A stretch of DNA of 7,481 bases from Prevotella sp. Its GTDB lineage: Bacteria; Bacteroidota; Bacteroidia; Bacteroidales; Dysgonomonadaceae. Every line of letters starts with the position of its first letter. Positions within the stretch are counted from its first letter, which is position 1. The position numbers were made by a program, and so were the translations under genes. Shown one piece after another: positions 1 through 6,723 of this stretch. The stretch covers positions 1-7,481 of the forward strand of contig JAISES010000247.1 of NCBI GenBank assembly GCA_031263965.1. Reading direction: 5' to 3'. The notes under the pieces are model-generated. The model had not been told where the DNA came from and ran no database searches. It worked only from the letters and a program-made list of their open reading frames with translations.

Positions 1-3000
1 ATGCCCCACCTCACTTCCGGCGAACGCGATGCCCTCTCTGCCGGCTTTACCGGCGACGCCAAGGCACAGGGTTTGACCGTCTACAACACCGATACCAAAT
101 GCTACGAGTACTGGAACAGCCAAAAGTGGGTCAGTCTCTGTAACGGCATTGCCAATATCACGCTTTCGCCTTCCGACGAACTGCCCAAAGACGTGCCCGT
201 TTCCGGATACGGTCCCAGCCGCCCCATCACTCCAAAAGACGAGCCGGAACCTTCGTGCGGCAATACCACTCCCTACACCATCGGTGTAGTCAGCGGAGCA
301 AACTTTGTGTCTATCAACCTGACCGACCAGTCAACGGGTACTTTCACTTACATTGTCGATGAGAACCTGATGGCATTGCCACGCACAGCAGTGATCCGCA
401 TCACCAATAACTGTACGGGAGAGTACAGGGAATTTCTAATTACTCAGGACGGCAATACGGCGCTCTGCGACCCGGCAGCGACTAAACCGGTCATCAACGC
501 TACAAACGGAGGAACGCTCTGTACCAAAGGTTCCGTCATCCTCACCGTTGCAGCGCCTCAGGCGGGTAAGACTTACGTCTGGGCATACAAAGGCAATGAA
601 GTGGGACGCGGTGTCTGGTATGCCGCCACCAAAGCAGGTGATTACGCCGTCTATGTCGGAGCTATTGGTTGTGAAACAAACAGGTCCGCATCCTGTACCG
701 TAACGACAGGCGGCAATATGGCTTTGCCGGGCGTCACTGTCGTCGCATCAAACAACGGGCATATTTGTGGCACTACCGGTTATACAACCCTGGTGGCAAA
801 CAGCACTTCTGCTTCCGGGCTGCGGTGGTTCAAAAACGGTATCCTGCAAATTGCCTGCAACGACCAGCCCGTAGTGAAACTCACCGGCGCAGGACAGGAA
901 GGCGAATGGTTTGCCGCCATGGGCGACGCCCAACCCTGCCTCTCTACACCCAGCAATATCGTAACCGTGACTTATGACGGCTCGGCGACTCCCTTACCCG
1001 TACCGGTGGTGACTGTCAACGGGAACCCGCTGGCTTCTGCCGTTCTCTGTTCCAACGGACAGATAGACCTTGCTCAGACACACGATTATTCCGCTTCTTC
1101 CGGCGTAGGCGTTACCGTAAAATGGTATCTTTACACCGGAACCTGCCTGGACGAAGGATGCAAAATAGGCGAAGGCTCAAATATCAGCATCACGACTCCC
1201 AACCTGCCCGGCGGAACTGCCATCCTGAGCTGCGTGGTGGAGGATAATACCGGTTCCTACTGTTCCCGTGAAGTAACCGAAACCAAAACACTGAGCGCAA
1301 CGCCCGCTCCCGCCTCCGCTTCCATTACCGGGAAGGACATCTGCGGTTCGGTGCCGGCTACTCTGACGGCAAACGCTTCTGCCGACTCGTACCGCTGGTA
1401 CAAAAACGGCAGTTACGAGGCGGGACTGGGCAGCGGACAGACCGTCACGACATCGGAAGTGGGAACCTACCAGGTATCGCTGGTGAATGCCGGCGGCTGC
1501 CGCAGCAGCCTGTCAGGAAATTTTAATGTCAGCCTGTCGGATTTCCCGACGCTTGTCTGGGTAGCAAACCCGGCAACGGCAGAACCGCTGCAAAGCAGGA
1601 CATTCAGCGTAAGCGCATCCTTCAGCCCGACGGCTTATACCTGGACACTGAACCAGGTTGCCGGTACGCTGCCGCTGGGAGCCGGCATTACAACCGGGCA
1701 GGGTTCGCCGACGGTGGGGATTAATTTCCCAAAGGAGGAAACGGTCGGTATCAGTGTGACGGCAGTCAACGGCTGCGGAAGCAACTACGCCTTTTCAGAG
1801 CATCAGGTCAGTGTCGTGTCCGCCTGCGTAAACCCCCAGGTTATGAGCATTACGCCGCTCAGCGGGATCAAGCTGGTAGGCAGCGGTTTCACGCTGACGG
1901 TATCCGCTACGGGTTCCGCCCCGCTGACCTATACCTGGAAAAAGGGCGGGACAGAGCTTGTTAATGCAGCAAATCACATTTCCGGTCAGGGTACAAATAC
2001 CCTTATCATGAGCAATCTGGTTACCGGCGATGGCGGTATGTATACCTGCGAGGTCAGCAACCTCAATGCCTTGCCCAACTGTTCATCGGCAGGAGGCACT
2101 GCAACCGGTACTGCGGGAAGCGTTACGGTCGTAGCCTCTCCTGCTGTCGGTGATCCCGGGAAGGGACTGTTCATCGCCGGGGAGACCTGTTTCGACGTCA
2201 ATGCCGGGGGCAATAACAACAGCAGTTGCGGAACAACTGCCAGCCGTGCCGGATCGGCAATGAACCTGTCCTCAACTTATACCTACACATTCCGGCAGGT
2301 AACTGCAAACAGGAGTTTGCAGTTCCTGCTGGAAGATGCGGTCGGCGCCGTGGAACTCGTCGGCTTCAGCAGCGGAAGCGGGGACCTGGCCGCCATTCCT
2401 GCCGGAGAACCTGCGGCAACGCTGACGGCAATCAATGCCGTGCTTGCCGGAAAACCGTCTTTCACGGCGGGAAGCACGTACAGCATTACCCTCAAGTTCA
2501 AGAGTACGCTGAACTGGAATGGAGGAAATCCGTCGGCATACGGAACAACAAACAGTAATCCGGTTGTCATAACGCTGAGCGCTTTGTATGAAGACAATGC
2601 ATCGACCCTGAGGATGGAAAATAAAGTAATTTCGATTAAGGACTGCAGTTGCTGCGGAAATCCGGGCAGTCCGGGTACAATGATTTATAACGGAGTAACT
2701 TACCGGACGGCTGCATACGCGACAGGCACAGGCAGTGCTAACCAGTGCTGGATGATTACTCCCAGTCAGGTTGGCAAAACAAACCTGTGCAACGTAGCAT
2801 ATACTTTGACAGGCTTCAAGTCAACGCCTTCGGACGCCTCTGTCTGTCCAACAGGATGGAGAATCCCGACAAAAACGGAAGCAAGCCGTTTAAACCCGGA
2901 TCTGAACAGTTCTTACTGGTATAAAAATGGATGGGTTGTGGTAAATGCTATGGGAAATTGTCAGCCAGATGATGCATTCGGATTACGGATGGTAACAACC

Positions 3001-3096
3001 GACAATACCGGTTATTATTGGAATAATTCTGGTTCCTGGGAGTGGAGACCTTTTAATAGCAATGAATCAATACAGGTACGTTGCATTCGGGATTAA
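1..3096 (+). CDS. Large multi-Ig-like surface protein with C-terminal FISUMP/lectin-like domain (5' partial)
   Basis: The frame is open from the first base to a TAA at 3094-3096 (1031 residues visible). The ATG at base 1 is probably internal. There is no signal peptide, and residues 3-47 (LTSGERDAL..., GLTVYNTDT..., WVSLC) match a segment that in Bacteroidetes surface proteins normally follows an N-terminal region. A series of beta-rich Ig/PKD-like repeats follows, each with a core Trp (W194, W276, W375, W466, W548, W646; for example RWFKNG at 275 and RWYKNG at 465). The clearest Ig-like domain is about residues 615-712 (YTWKKGG, then GDGGMYTCEVSN). It has the F-strand Cys (C683) but no B-strand partner. 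Residues about 720-870 form an unrecognised beta-rich domain. Residues about 893-1031 carry the FISUMP hallmarks, CPTGWRIPT at 949-957 and the ending VRCIRD. The protein is Cys-rich throughout. The role is inferred: an exported adhesin or ligand-binding protein. Family confidence is good; ligand unknown. Confidence 0.85.
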   Translation: MPHLTSGERDALSAGFTGDAKAQGLTVYNTDTKCYEYWNSQKWVSLCNGIANITLSPSDELPKDVPVSGYGPSRPITPKDEPEPSCGNTTPYTIGVVSGANFVSINLTDQSTGTFTYIVDENLMALPRTAVIRITNNCTGEYREFLITQDGNTALCDPAATKPVINATNGGTLCTKGSVILTVAAPQAGKTYVWAYKGNEVGRGVWYAATKAGDYAVYVGAIGCETNRSASCTVTTGGNMALPGVTVVASNNGHICGTTGYTTLVANSTSASGLRWFKNGILQIACNDQPVVKLTGAGQEGEWFAAMGDAQPCLSTPSNIVTVTYDGSATPLPVPVVTVNGNPLASAVLCSNGQIDLAQTHDYSASSGVGVTVKWYLYTGTCLDEGCKIGEGSNISITTPNLPGGTAILSCVVEDNTGSYCSREVTETKTLSATPAPASASITGKDICGSVPATLTANASADSYRWYKNGSYEAGLGSGQTVTTSEVGTYQVSLVNAGGCRSSLSGNFNVSLSDFPTLVWVANPATAEPLQSRTFSVSASFSPTAYTWTLNQVAGTLPLGAGITTGQGSPTVGINFPKEETVGISVTAVNGCGSNYAFSEHQVSVVSACVNPQVMSITPLSGIKLVGSGFTLTVSATGSAPLTYTWKKGGTELVNAANHISGQGTNTLIMSNLVTGDGGMYTCEVSNLNALPNCSSAGGTATGTAGSVTVVASPAVGDPGKGLFIAGETCFDVNAGGNNNSSCGTTASRAGSAMNLSSTYTYTFRQVTANRSLQFLLEDAVGAVELVGFSSGSGDLAAIPAGEPAATLTAINAVLAGKPSFTAGSTYSITLKFKSTLNWNGGNPSAYGTTNSNPVVITLSALYEDNASTLRMENKVISIKDCSCCGNPGSPGTMIYNGVTYRTAAYATGTGSANQCWMITPSQVGKTNLCNVAYTLTGFKSTPSDASVCPTGWRIPTKTEASRLNPDLNSSYWYKNGWVVVNAMGNCQPDDAFGLRMVTTDNTGYYWNNSGSWEWRPFNSNESIQVRCIRD

Positions 3097-3125
3097 TAAC
3101 AATTTAAATTTGTTGTAGTTTTGTC

Positions 3126-3166
3126 TTACCGCCGTGACGCTTTCGCGTCACGGCGGTAACGTTTTT
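3126..3166 (+). terminator. Strong intrinsic terminator after the surface-protein gene
   Basis: A perfect 15-bp inverted repeat, TTACCGCCGTGACGC at 3126-3140 and its complement at 3145-3159, encloses a TTTC loop and is followed two bases later by TTTTT (3162-3166). It lies 30 bases after the stop codon. The stem is unusually long and GC-rich for this AT-rich intergenic DNA. Because the U-tract is short and the stem nearly symmetric, it may also act on the other strand. Confidence 0.85.
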
Positions 3167-3245
3167 ACCTCAGGTATCTACGGCATCAAATTGCAAGAGT
3201 GAAGCAATACATATAACAGCCTCGTGCGAAGTATATTCAATTTTA

Positions 3246-3277
3246 TTTGGCTTATGTAATAAAAGAGATTATATTTG
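3246..3277 (+). promoter_or_regulatory. Bacteroidetes-type promoter for the two-module secreted protein
   Basis: TTTG at 3246-3249 and TATATTTG at 3270-3277 match the Bacteroidetes sigma-ABfr consensus (TTTG, about 20 bp, TAnnTTTG) with a 20-bp spacer. Transcription should begin near 3283, leaving a leader of about 18 A-rich bases before the ATG at 3302. This decides the start: the in-frame TTG at 3275 lies inside the -7 element, upstream of the predicted transcript start, so it cannot be used. The remaining intergenic DNA (3167-3245) shows nothing recognisable. Confidence 0.8.
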
Positions 3278-3301
3278 CACCAAATTTTAATAAAAAACAC
3301 C

Positions 3302-4588
3302 ATGAAAGCATTATTTATCCCTGTATTTTTTCTTTTTATGAGTTTTCCCTTCCGGATAAACGCTCAATCCGGCACAGATGCGGACAATTATTGGATATTG
3401 GAAGATTTCAATAACTTTCCTGTTTTGGACGATTGGGTTATTCCGCCAACGAACTATTCAACTTATCCCAACAATGTTGTACTTACTACCAAATATGCCA
3501 ATGTAGAAACGGGTTACGATTGCGCCTACGGACAAAAGGCATTGCGGGTTCGCGGAGTAGAAGAAGACGGATATGTCAGTTTCACGGTTGAAAATGCAAG
3601 CCGGGTAACTTTTTATATTACCGGAAAACAAAAAGCCTCGGACAGGGGCGCCCGTATTTACCGGAACGAAACTCTTATTCGAACTTACGACGGCATAGAC
3701 CGGTATGACTGCATCGAATTTACGGAAAAAATTGATTCGCCCACTCCTGTTACCTACAAAATAACTGGAGCAGACGATAACAAAAAAGACCCGTTTGTTC
3801 TTTATTATATTGAAGTACAAAAATATGGCATAGATATAAGTCACCCGGAACCGCCTCAACCCAATTACGAGGCTTATTGGATTTACGAAGATTTTAAACA
3901 TTTTTCATCCGAAATGGACAACTGGGGAGATGGAATTTATAATACCCAAAAGAATTATCTGACCTTGCCGAACAATATTACCTTGGAAGCCGATTCGGCC
4001 AATGTCGAATTGGGAGAAGGCTGTTCGGGCGGCAATGAAAGAAAAGTATTGCGCATCCGTGGAAAGAAATATCAAGGCGGAAAAGTAGAATTTACCGTTC
4101 CAAACGCTAAAAACGTCTCAATCAATGTTACCGGAAAGTCAACCTATTTGGACAGAACGGTTAAAATATTCAAAGAAGACGTTTTAGTGGAAACGTTTAC
4201 AAATATGGACCGGACAACTTGTATGGAATATTATGAAGAAACTAATTCAAATCAGCCGATAACGTACAGAATAGAGGGCGGTGACGATACCGAAAAACCG
4301 GTTGCCATCAAGAGTATTTTTGTCGAAAAATACGGTTATTCCGGCTTGGAGAATATCCCGGAACAAGCCATTAAAATATATCCCAATCCGGCTCAGGAAA
4401 TGATTTATTTCAGCACAACAAACAATGAAATTATCCAATCGGCATCCATCTACGATATGAACGGAAGATTAGTCCTGCTGAAAAACGAGGCGTTGCAAAT
4501 GAACGTAAGTAGCTTGAAAAAAGGATTTTATATAATAAAACTGATTACTTCCAACGGGGTATTATCGCATAAATTAATAAAGAATTGA
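3302..4588 (+). CDS. T9SS-secreted protein with two tandem copies of an unrecognised ~150-residue module
   Basis: A 428-residue protein. Residues 1-21 are a Sec signal peptide (Lys, hydrophobic core, likely cleavage after RINA). Module 1 spans about residues 29-177 and module 2 about 190-346. They align along their length: YWILEDFNNF with YWIYEDFKHF, YPNNVVL with LPNNITL, ALRVRG with VLRIRG, VTFYITGK with VSINVTGK, PVTYKITGADD with PITYRIEGGDD, and IEVQKYG with IFVEKYG. One Cys pair is kept in both (C74/C137 and C241/C307). The pattern suggests a beta-sandwich of carbohydrate-binding type, but that is inference. Residues about 355-428 are a type A T9SS C-terminal sorting domain (IYPNPA at 359, MNGRLV at 386, LKKGFYIIKL at 405, final KLIKN). 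The protein should therefore cross the outer membrane by T9SS and be released or anchored at the surface. I see no catalytic motif. It is a single-gene unit between its own promoter and terminator. The export signals are certain; the function is unknown. Confidence 0.9.
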   Translation: MKALFIPVFFLFMSFPFRINAQSGTDADNYWILEDFNNFPVLDDWVIPPTNYSTYPNNVVLTTKYANVETGYDCAYGQKALRVRGVEEDGYVSFTVENASRVTFYITGKQKASDRGARIYRNETLIRTYDGIDRYDCIEFTEKIDSPTPVTYKITGADDNKKDPFVLYYIEVQKYGIDISHPEPPQPNYEAYWIYEDFKHFSSEMDNWGDGIYNTQKNYLTLPNNITLEADSANVELGEGCSGGNERKVLRIRGKKYQGGKVEFTVPNAKNVSINVTGKSTYLDRTVKIFKEDVLVETFTNMDRTTCMEYYEETNSNQPITYRIEGGDDTEKPVAIKSIFVEKYGYSGLENIPEQAIKIYPNPAQEMIYFSTTNNEIIQSASIYDMNGRLVLLKNEALQMNVSSLKKGFYIIKLITSNGVLSHKLIKN

Positions 4589-4624
4589 AAGCTTGTTGAT
4601 AACTTGTAAATCAATATTAACAAC

Positions 4625-4667
4625 AATAAGGGATATTCACTGCTCAGGAATATCCCTTATTCATTTT
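4625..4667 (+). terminator. Intrinsic terminator of the T9SS-protein gene
   Basis: A perfect 14-bp inverted repeat, AATAAGGGATATTC at 4625-4638 and its complement at 4648-4661, has a 9-base loop and is followed by a T-rich tail (CATTTT). It begins 36 bases after the stop codon. The A-rich left flank means it could also serve weakly on the minus strand, but no minus-strand gene ends here. Confidence 0.75.
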
Positions 4668-4732
4668 AATAAGCCTGCAATAAAAAGAAAGCAAAACTTA
4701 TTCTTCAATTATGCAAAGTGTTTTTCACCATT

Positions 4733-4767
4733 TTTGCCGTAAATCCGGAAGAAAGTTTTTAACTTTG
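4733..4767 (+). promoter_or_regulatory. Candidate nadA promoter
   Basis: TAACTTTG at 4760-4767 matches the Bacteroidetes -7 element and continues GCAC, as does the promoter at 3270. The nearest -33 TTTG is at 4733-4736, giving a 23-bp spacer, a little longer than usual. If used, the nadA leader would be about 205 bases, and I found no short ORF or clear riboswitch in it. No better promoter is visible closer to nadA. Confidence 0.45.
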
Positions 4768-4882
4768 CACTTTATCAACAAAAAGTGAATAAATAATCTA
4801 AATACTTTAGTTTATTATTATTGTAAAACAAACGAATGTTGATAAGCAAGGAAAAAATCCGGGCGGAAGTTTGATAACTTTA
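4741..4882 (+). repeat. Imperfect direct repeat containing the -7-like element
   Basis: The segments 4741-4767 and 4855-4882 start with the same AAATCCGG and end with TAACTTTG or TAACTTTA. About 22 of 27 aligned positions agree, with one single-base indel, and the copies are 114 bases apart. The second copy keeps most of the -7 element but has no TTTG at -33. It may be a decayed or alternative promoter, or a paired regulator site. Confidence 0.45.
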
Positions 4883-4940
4883 AATGCAAGAAAACAGCAA
4901 AAAACTTATTAGACTTTTCAACGGGGTATTATCATCATCA

Positions 4941-4981
4941 TATTTAAATTTTAAATTTTAAAAGATATATATTTATATATA
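4941..4981. other. AT-only tract immediately before nadA
   Basis: Forty of the 41 bases here are A or T (one G at 4964), with a repeated TTTAAATTTT motif and an alternating TA run that abuts the nadA ATG. There is no Shine-Dalgarno sequence, as expected in Bacteroidetes. Such a tract gives an unstructured, easily initiated leader; with the nearby 9-mers it also resembles an easily unwound DNA element. Confidence 0.5.
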
Positions 4982-5974
4982 ATGGTTGAAAAAGATTTTT
5001 TATCCAGCGGTTTTTTGAATATTCCGGTTCCCAAAGATATTGATTTAATTCCGGCAATTCAAGCATTGAAAAAAGAGAAAAAGGCGATTATCCTTGCACA
5101 CTATTACCAGGAATCTGTGATACAGGATATTGCTGATTTTGTAGGCGACAGTTTGGCTTTGGCGCAATGGGCGGCTAAAACAGATGCTGAAGTGATAGTA
5201 TTGTGCGGCGTTGATTTTATGGGTGAAACAGCTAAAATTCTTTCTCCCGGAAAGCGGGTATTTGTTCCCGATTTGAATGCCGGATGTTCATTGGCGGACA
5301 GTTGTCCGGCGGATGAATTTGAGGAATTTATCAAGCAATATCCCGGTCATGTAGTAATTTCTTATGTCAATACGACGGCTGCGGTCAAAGTATTGACGGA
5401 TGTTGTGGTCACTTCTACCAATGCCCGTCAGATTGTGGAGAGTTTTCCTCCGGAGACGAAAATAATATTCGGACCCGATGAAAACCTTGGAAATTACATA
5501 AACAGTCTCACCGGGCGGAATATGGTTTTGTGGAAAGGCGCCTGTCATGTACACGAACGTTTTTCCCTGGAAAAAATAGTGGAATTAAAGAAAGAATATT
5601 CCGGAGCTTTGGTTTTGGCGCATCCCGAATGCAAGAGCGTCATATTGAAGATTGCCGATTTTGTGGGTTCTACATCGGCTTTGTTGAATTATGCTACTGC
5701 ATCGAAAAATAAAACATTTATCGTGGCTACCGAATCGGGAATACTTCATGAAATGAAAGAAAAAAATCCGGATAAAACGTTTATACCCGCTCCTCCCAAT
5801 GACAGTACTTGCGCTTGTAACGAATGTAATTTTATGAAATTGAATACATTGGATAAATTGTACAATTGCTTGAAATACGAAATACCGGAAATATTCATTT
5901 CAGACGAAGTACAGGCAAAAGCGATTAAACCCATTCGGCGGATGCTGGAGATTTCGGAGCAATTGGGATTGTAA
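4982..5974 (+). CDS. nadA: Quinolinate synthase NadA
   Basis: NadA condenses iminoaspartate (from aspartate via NadB) with dihydroxyacetone phosphate to quinolinate in de novo NAD synthesis. It is a cytosolic [4Fe-4S] enzyme. The 330 residues are full length for the family's three pseudo-repeat domains. Visible hallmarks are LAHYYQ (38-43), VLCGVDFMGETAKIL (73-87), the cluster Cys in AGCSLADSC (C102), GACHVHERF (C188), HPEC (214-217), ATESGILHEM (249-258) and CACNECNFMKLNT (277-289). C282, just before NFMK, is the third cluster ligand; C279 forms the CxxC seen in many NadA proteins. All three ligands are present, so the enzyme should be active. The ATG at 4982 is the first start in the frame. 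Neither nadB nor nadC is adjacent, so nadA appears to stand alone here. I see no hairpin terminator after its stop. Confidence 0.97.
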   Translation: MVEKDFLSSGFLNIPVPKDIDLIPAIQALKKEKKAIILAHYYQESVIQDIADFVGDSLALAQWAAKTDAEVIVLCGVDFMGETAKILSPGKRVFVPDLNAGCSLADSCPADEFEEFIKQYPGHVVISYVNTTAAVKVLTDVVVTSTNARQIVESFPPETKIIFGPDENLGNYINSLTGRNMVLWKGACHVHERFSLEKIVELKKEYSGALVLAHPECKSVILKIADFVGSTSALLNYATASKNKTFIVATESGILHEMKEKNPDKTFIPAPPNDSTCACNECNFMKLNTLDKLYNCLKYEIPEIFISDEVQAKAIKPIRRMLEISEQLGL

Positions 5975-6051
5975 AAAAAATATCGCATTTGTGCATTGGA
6001 AGTTTATATTTGTAGTATCATTAAAAGGTTAGTAATAACGAGCAGCGAAAT

Positions 6052-6077
6052 TTCCTATTGTTTTTTAGCGATAGGGA
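6052..6077. promoter_or_regulatory. Inverted repeat over the TA promoter, candidate operator
   Basis: The arms TTCCTATTG (6052-6060) and CGATAGGGA (6069-6077) pair at all nine positions, two of them G-T, around a T-rich 8-base spacer. The repeat covers the -33 element and most of the spacer of the promoter for the toxin-antitoxin genes. TA operons are commonly repressed by their own antitoxin or complex at such palindromes, so this is a plausible autoregulatory site. It is read from sequence only. Confidence 0.4.
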
Positions 6078-6088
6078 GTGTATCTTTG
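6057..6088 (+). promoter_or_regulatory. Promoter of the toxin-antitoxin operon
   Basis: ATTG at 6057-6060 (one base from TTTG) and TATCTTTG at 6081-6088 (perfect TAnnTTTG) are separated by 20 bp, the usual Bacteroidetes spacing. Transcription should start near 6094, about 22 bases before the antitoxin ATG. A second -7-like TATATTTG at 6005-6012 has no suitably placed -33 element. Confidence 0.65.
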
Positions 6089-6115
6089 TATGACTAAAAC
6101 AAAAATTTGAAAGTG

Positions 6116-6280
6116 ATGGAAACAACAGTAAAAAAAGTAACAGAAAAAAGGAATATTTCAAGATCAAAAGAAACACTATCGGCAAAAGAAAGGATTAAGC
6201 CTAGAGGTATAGCGGGTTGTATGAAGGGGAAAATTCACTATGACAGAAATGCAGATATATTCAATTTGGCTCCGCTATGA
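6116..6280 (+). CDS. Small antitoxin of the PIN-toxin module
   Basis: A 54-residue protein, METTVKKVTE... to ...FNLAPL, encoded just before the PIN toxin. Its TGA (6278-6280) overlaps the toxin ATG (6277-6279) in the sequence ATGA, which implies translational coupling. The first half is strongly basic and Ser/Thr-rich (about residues 5-30). The end, GCMKGKIHYDRNADIFN (34-50), resembles the toxin-binding tails of short DUF2281-like antitoxins paired with PIN toxins, which often carry a G-x-x-K-G motif followed by acidic and aromatic residues. No AbrB, RHH or Phd-type DNA-binding domain is evident, so how it would repress the operon is unclear. A GTG directly before the ATG could add one residue. 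The gene call rests on position, coupling, promoter fit and the tail motif. Confidence 0.75.
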   Translation: METTVKKVTEKRNISRSKETLSAKERIKPRGIAGCMKGKIHYDRNADIFNLAPL

Positions 6281-6693
6281 CATGTTATTTGCTTGATACG
6301 CATATATTCATTTGGTTATTAACTGATGATGACCGTCTTGATAAAAATATACGCGAAGACATTGAATATTTCCAATATCCTTATTACGTGAGTATTGAAA
6401 CTTTACGTGAAATAGTTATTTTACAATCATTGAATAAAATAACATTTGATGGTGGTGTAGAGAAAATTGTAAACTATTTGGAAAAAGCTCAAATCCAAAT
6501 TATGCCTATTGAAATTAATCATATAAAGACTTTGGAAAATTTACCTATTGCAAAAGTGGATAAAAGAATACACGATGATCCTTTTGACCGTTTATTAATT
6601 GCTCAGGCGATTGCGGAAAAATTTACAATTGTTAGTTCGGATGGAAAATTTCTTTCTTACAGAGATTATGGGCTTAAATTACTTGTCAATTAA
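6277..6693 (+). CDS. PIN-domain ribonuclease toxin, VapC-like (Sll0205 type)
   Basis: A 138-residue single PIN domain, the usual toxin length. It begins MTCYLLDTHIFIWLL, with the first metal-binding Asp at D7. The second acidic residue is probably E45 (LREIVI). The HDDPFDRLLIAQA block (99-111) supplies D104, with D101 nearby, and VSSDGKF supplies D122. All four acidic positions are therefore present and Mg-dependent RNA cleavage is expected. In the family such toxins cut tRNA, rRNA or mRNA and stop growth when freed from the antitoxin; the target here cannot be read from sequence. The LLDTHIFIWLL opening and DPFDRLLIAQA block are typical of the Sll0205-like PIN group. The gene overlaps its antitoxin by four bases and has no separate ribosome-binding signal. 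It ends 30 bases from the convergent regulator gene, with no clear terminator between. Confidence 0.9.
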   Translation: MTCYLLDTHIFIWLLTDDDRLDKNIREDIEYFQYPYYVSIETLREIVILQSLNKITFDGGVEKIVNYLEKAQIQIMPIEINHIKTLENLPIAKVDKRIHDDPFDRLLIAQAIAEKFTIVSSDGKFLSYRDYGLKLLVN

Positions 6694-6723
6694 GATATCT
6701 TCCTGAATGATATAACAACCGCA

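Larger units (their letters stand above)
4594..4845. repeat. Cluster of TGTTGATAA / TTATCAACA 9-mers upstream of nadA
   Basis: Three exact copies lie in one intergenic region: TGTTGATAA at 4594-4602, TTATCAACA (the same site inverted) at 4772-4780, and TGTTGATAA at 4837-4845. A partial copy, TTTGATAA, is at 4870-4877. I noticed no other copies in the window. The sequence is one base from the DnaA-box consensus TTATCCACA. The middle copy lies at the predicted start of the nadA transcript, which would also suit an operator. Function is unproven. Confidence 0.5.

Noticed and set aside
748..2597. Several 60-110 codon frames on both strands inside the surface-protein gene
   Set aside because: They are shadows of the GC-rich main frame. 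Their products are rich in Arg and Pro with no domain-like pattern and no promoter.
3098..3114. Near-palindrome AACAATTTAAATTTGTT after the surface-protein stop
   Set aside because: It is short and AT-only at its core in AT-rich DNA, and is not tied to any promoter. Chance is the simpler explanation.
3275..3301. TTG start at 3275 adding nine residues to the T9SS-protein gene
   Set aside because: It lies within the -7 promoter element, upstream of the predicted transcript start, and would spoil the signal peptide. The ATG at 3302 is better in every way.
3458..3901. 147-codon minus-strand frame opposite the T9SS protein
   Set aside because: It lies wholly inside a gene with clear internal repeats and signal and sorting sequences. 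The reverse product shows no motif.
4773..4981. Riboswitch in the long nadA leader
   Set aside because: I could not find paired GC-containing stems or a known NAD-type motif. The leader is AT-rich and looks unstructured.
6694..6723. Possible bidirectional terminator between the convergent toxin and regulator genes
   Set aside because: Only a five-pair ATATC/GATAT repeat is present, with no GC clamp and no T run on the plus strand. This is too weak to call.
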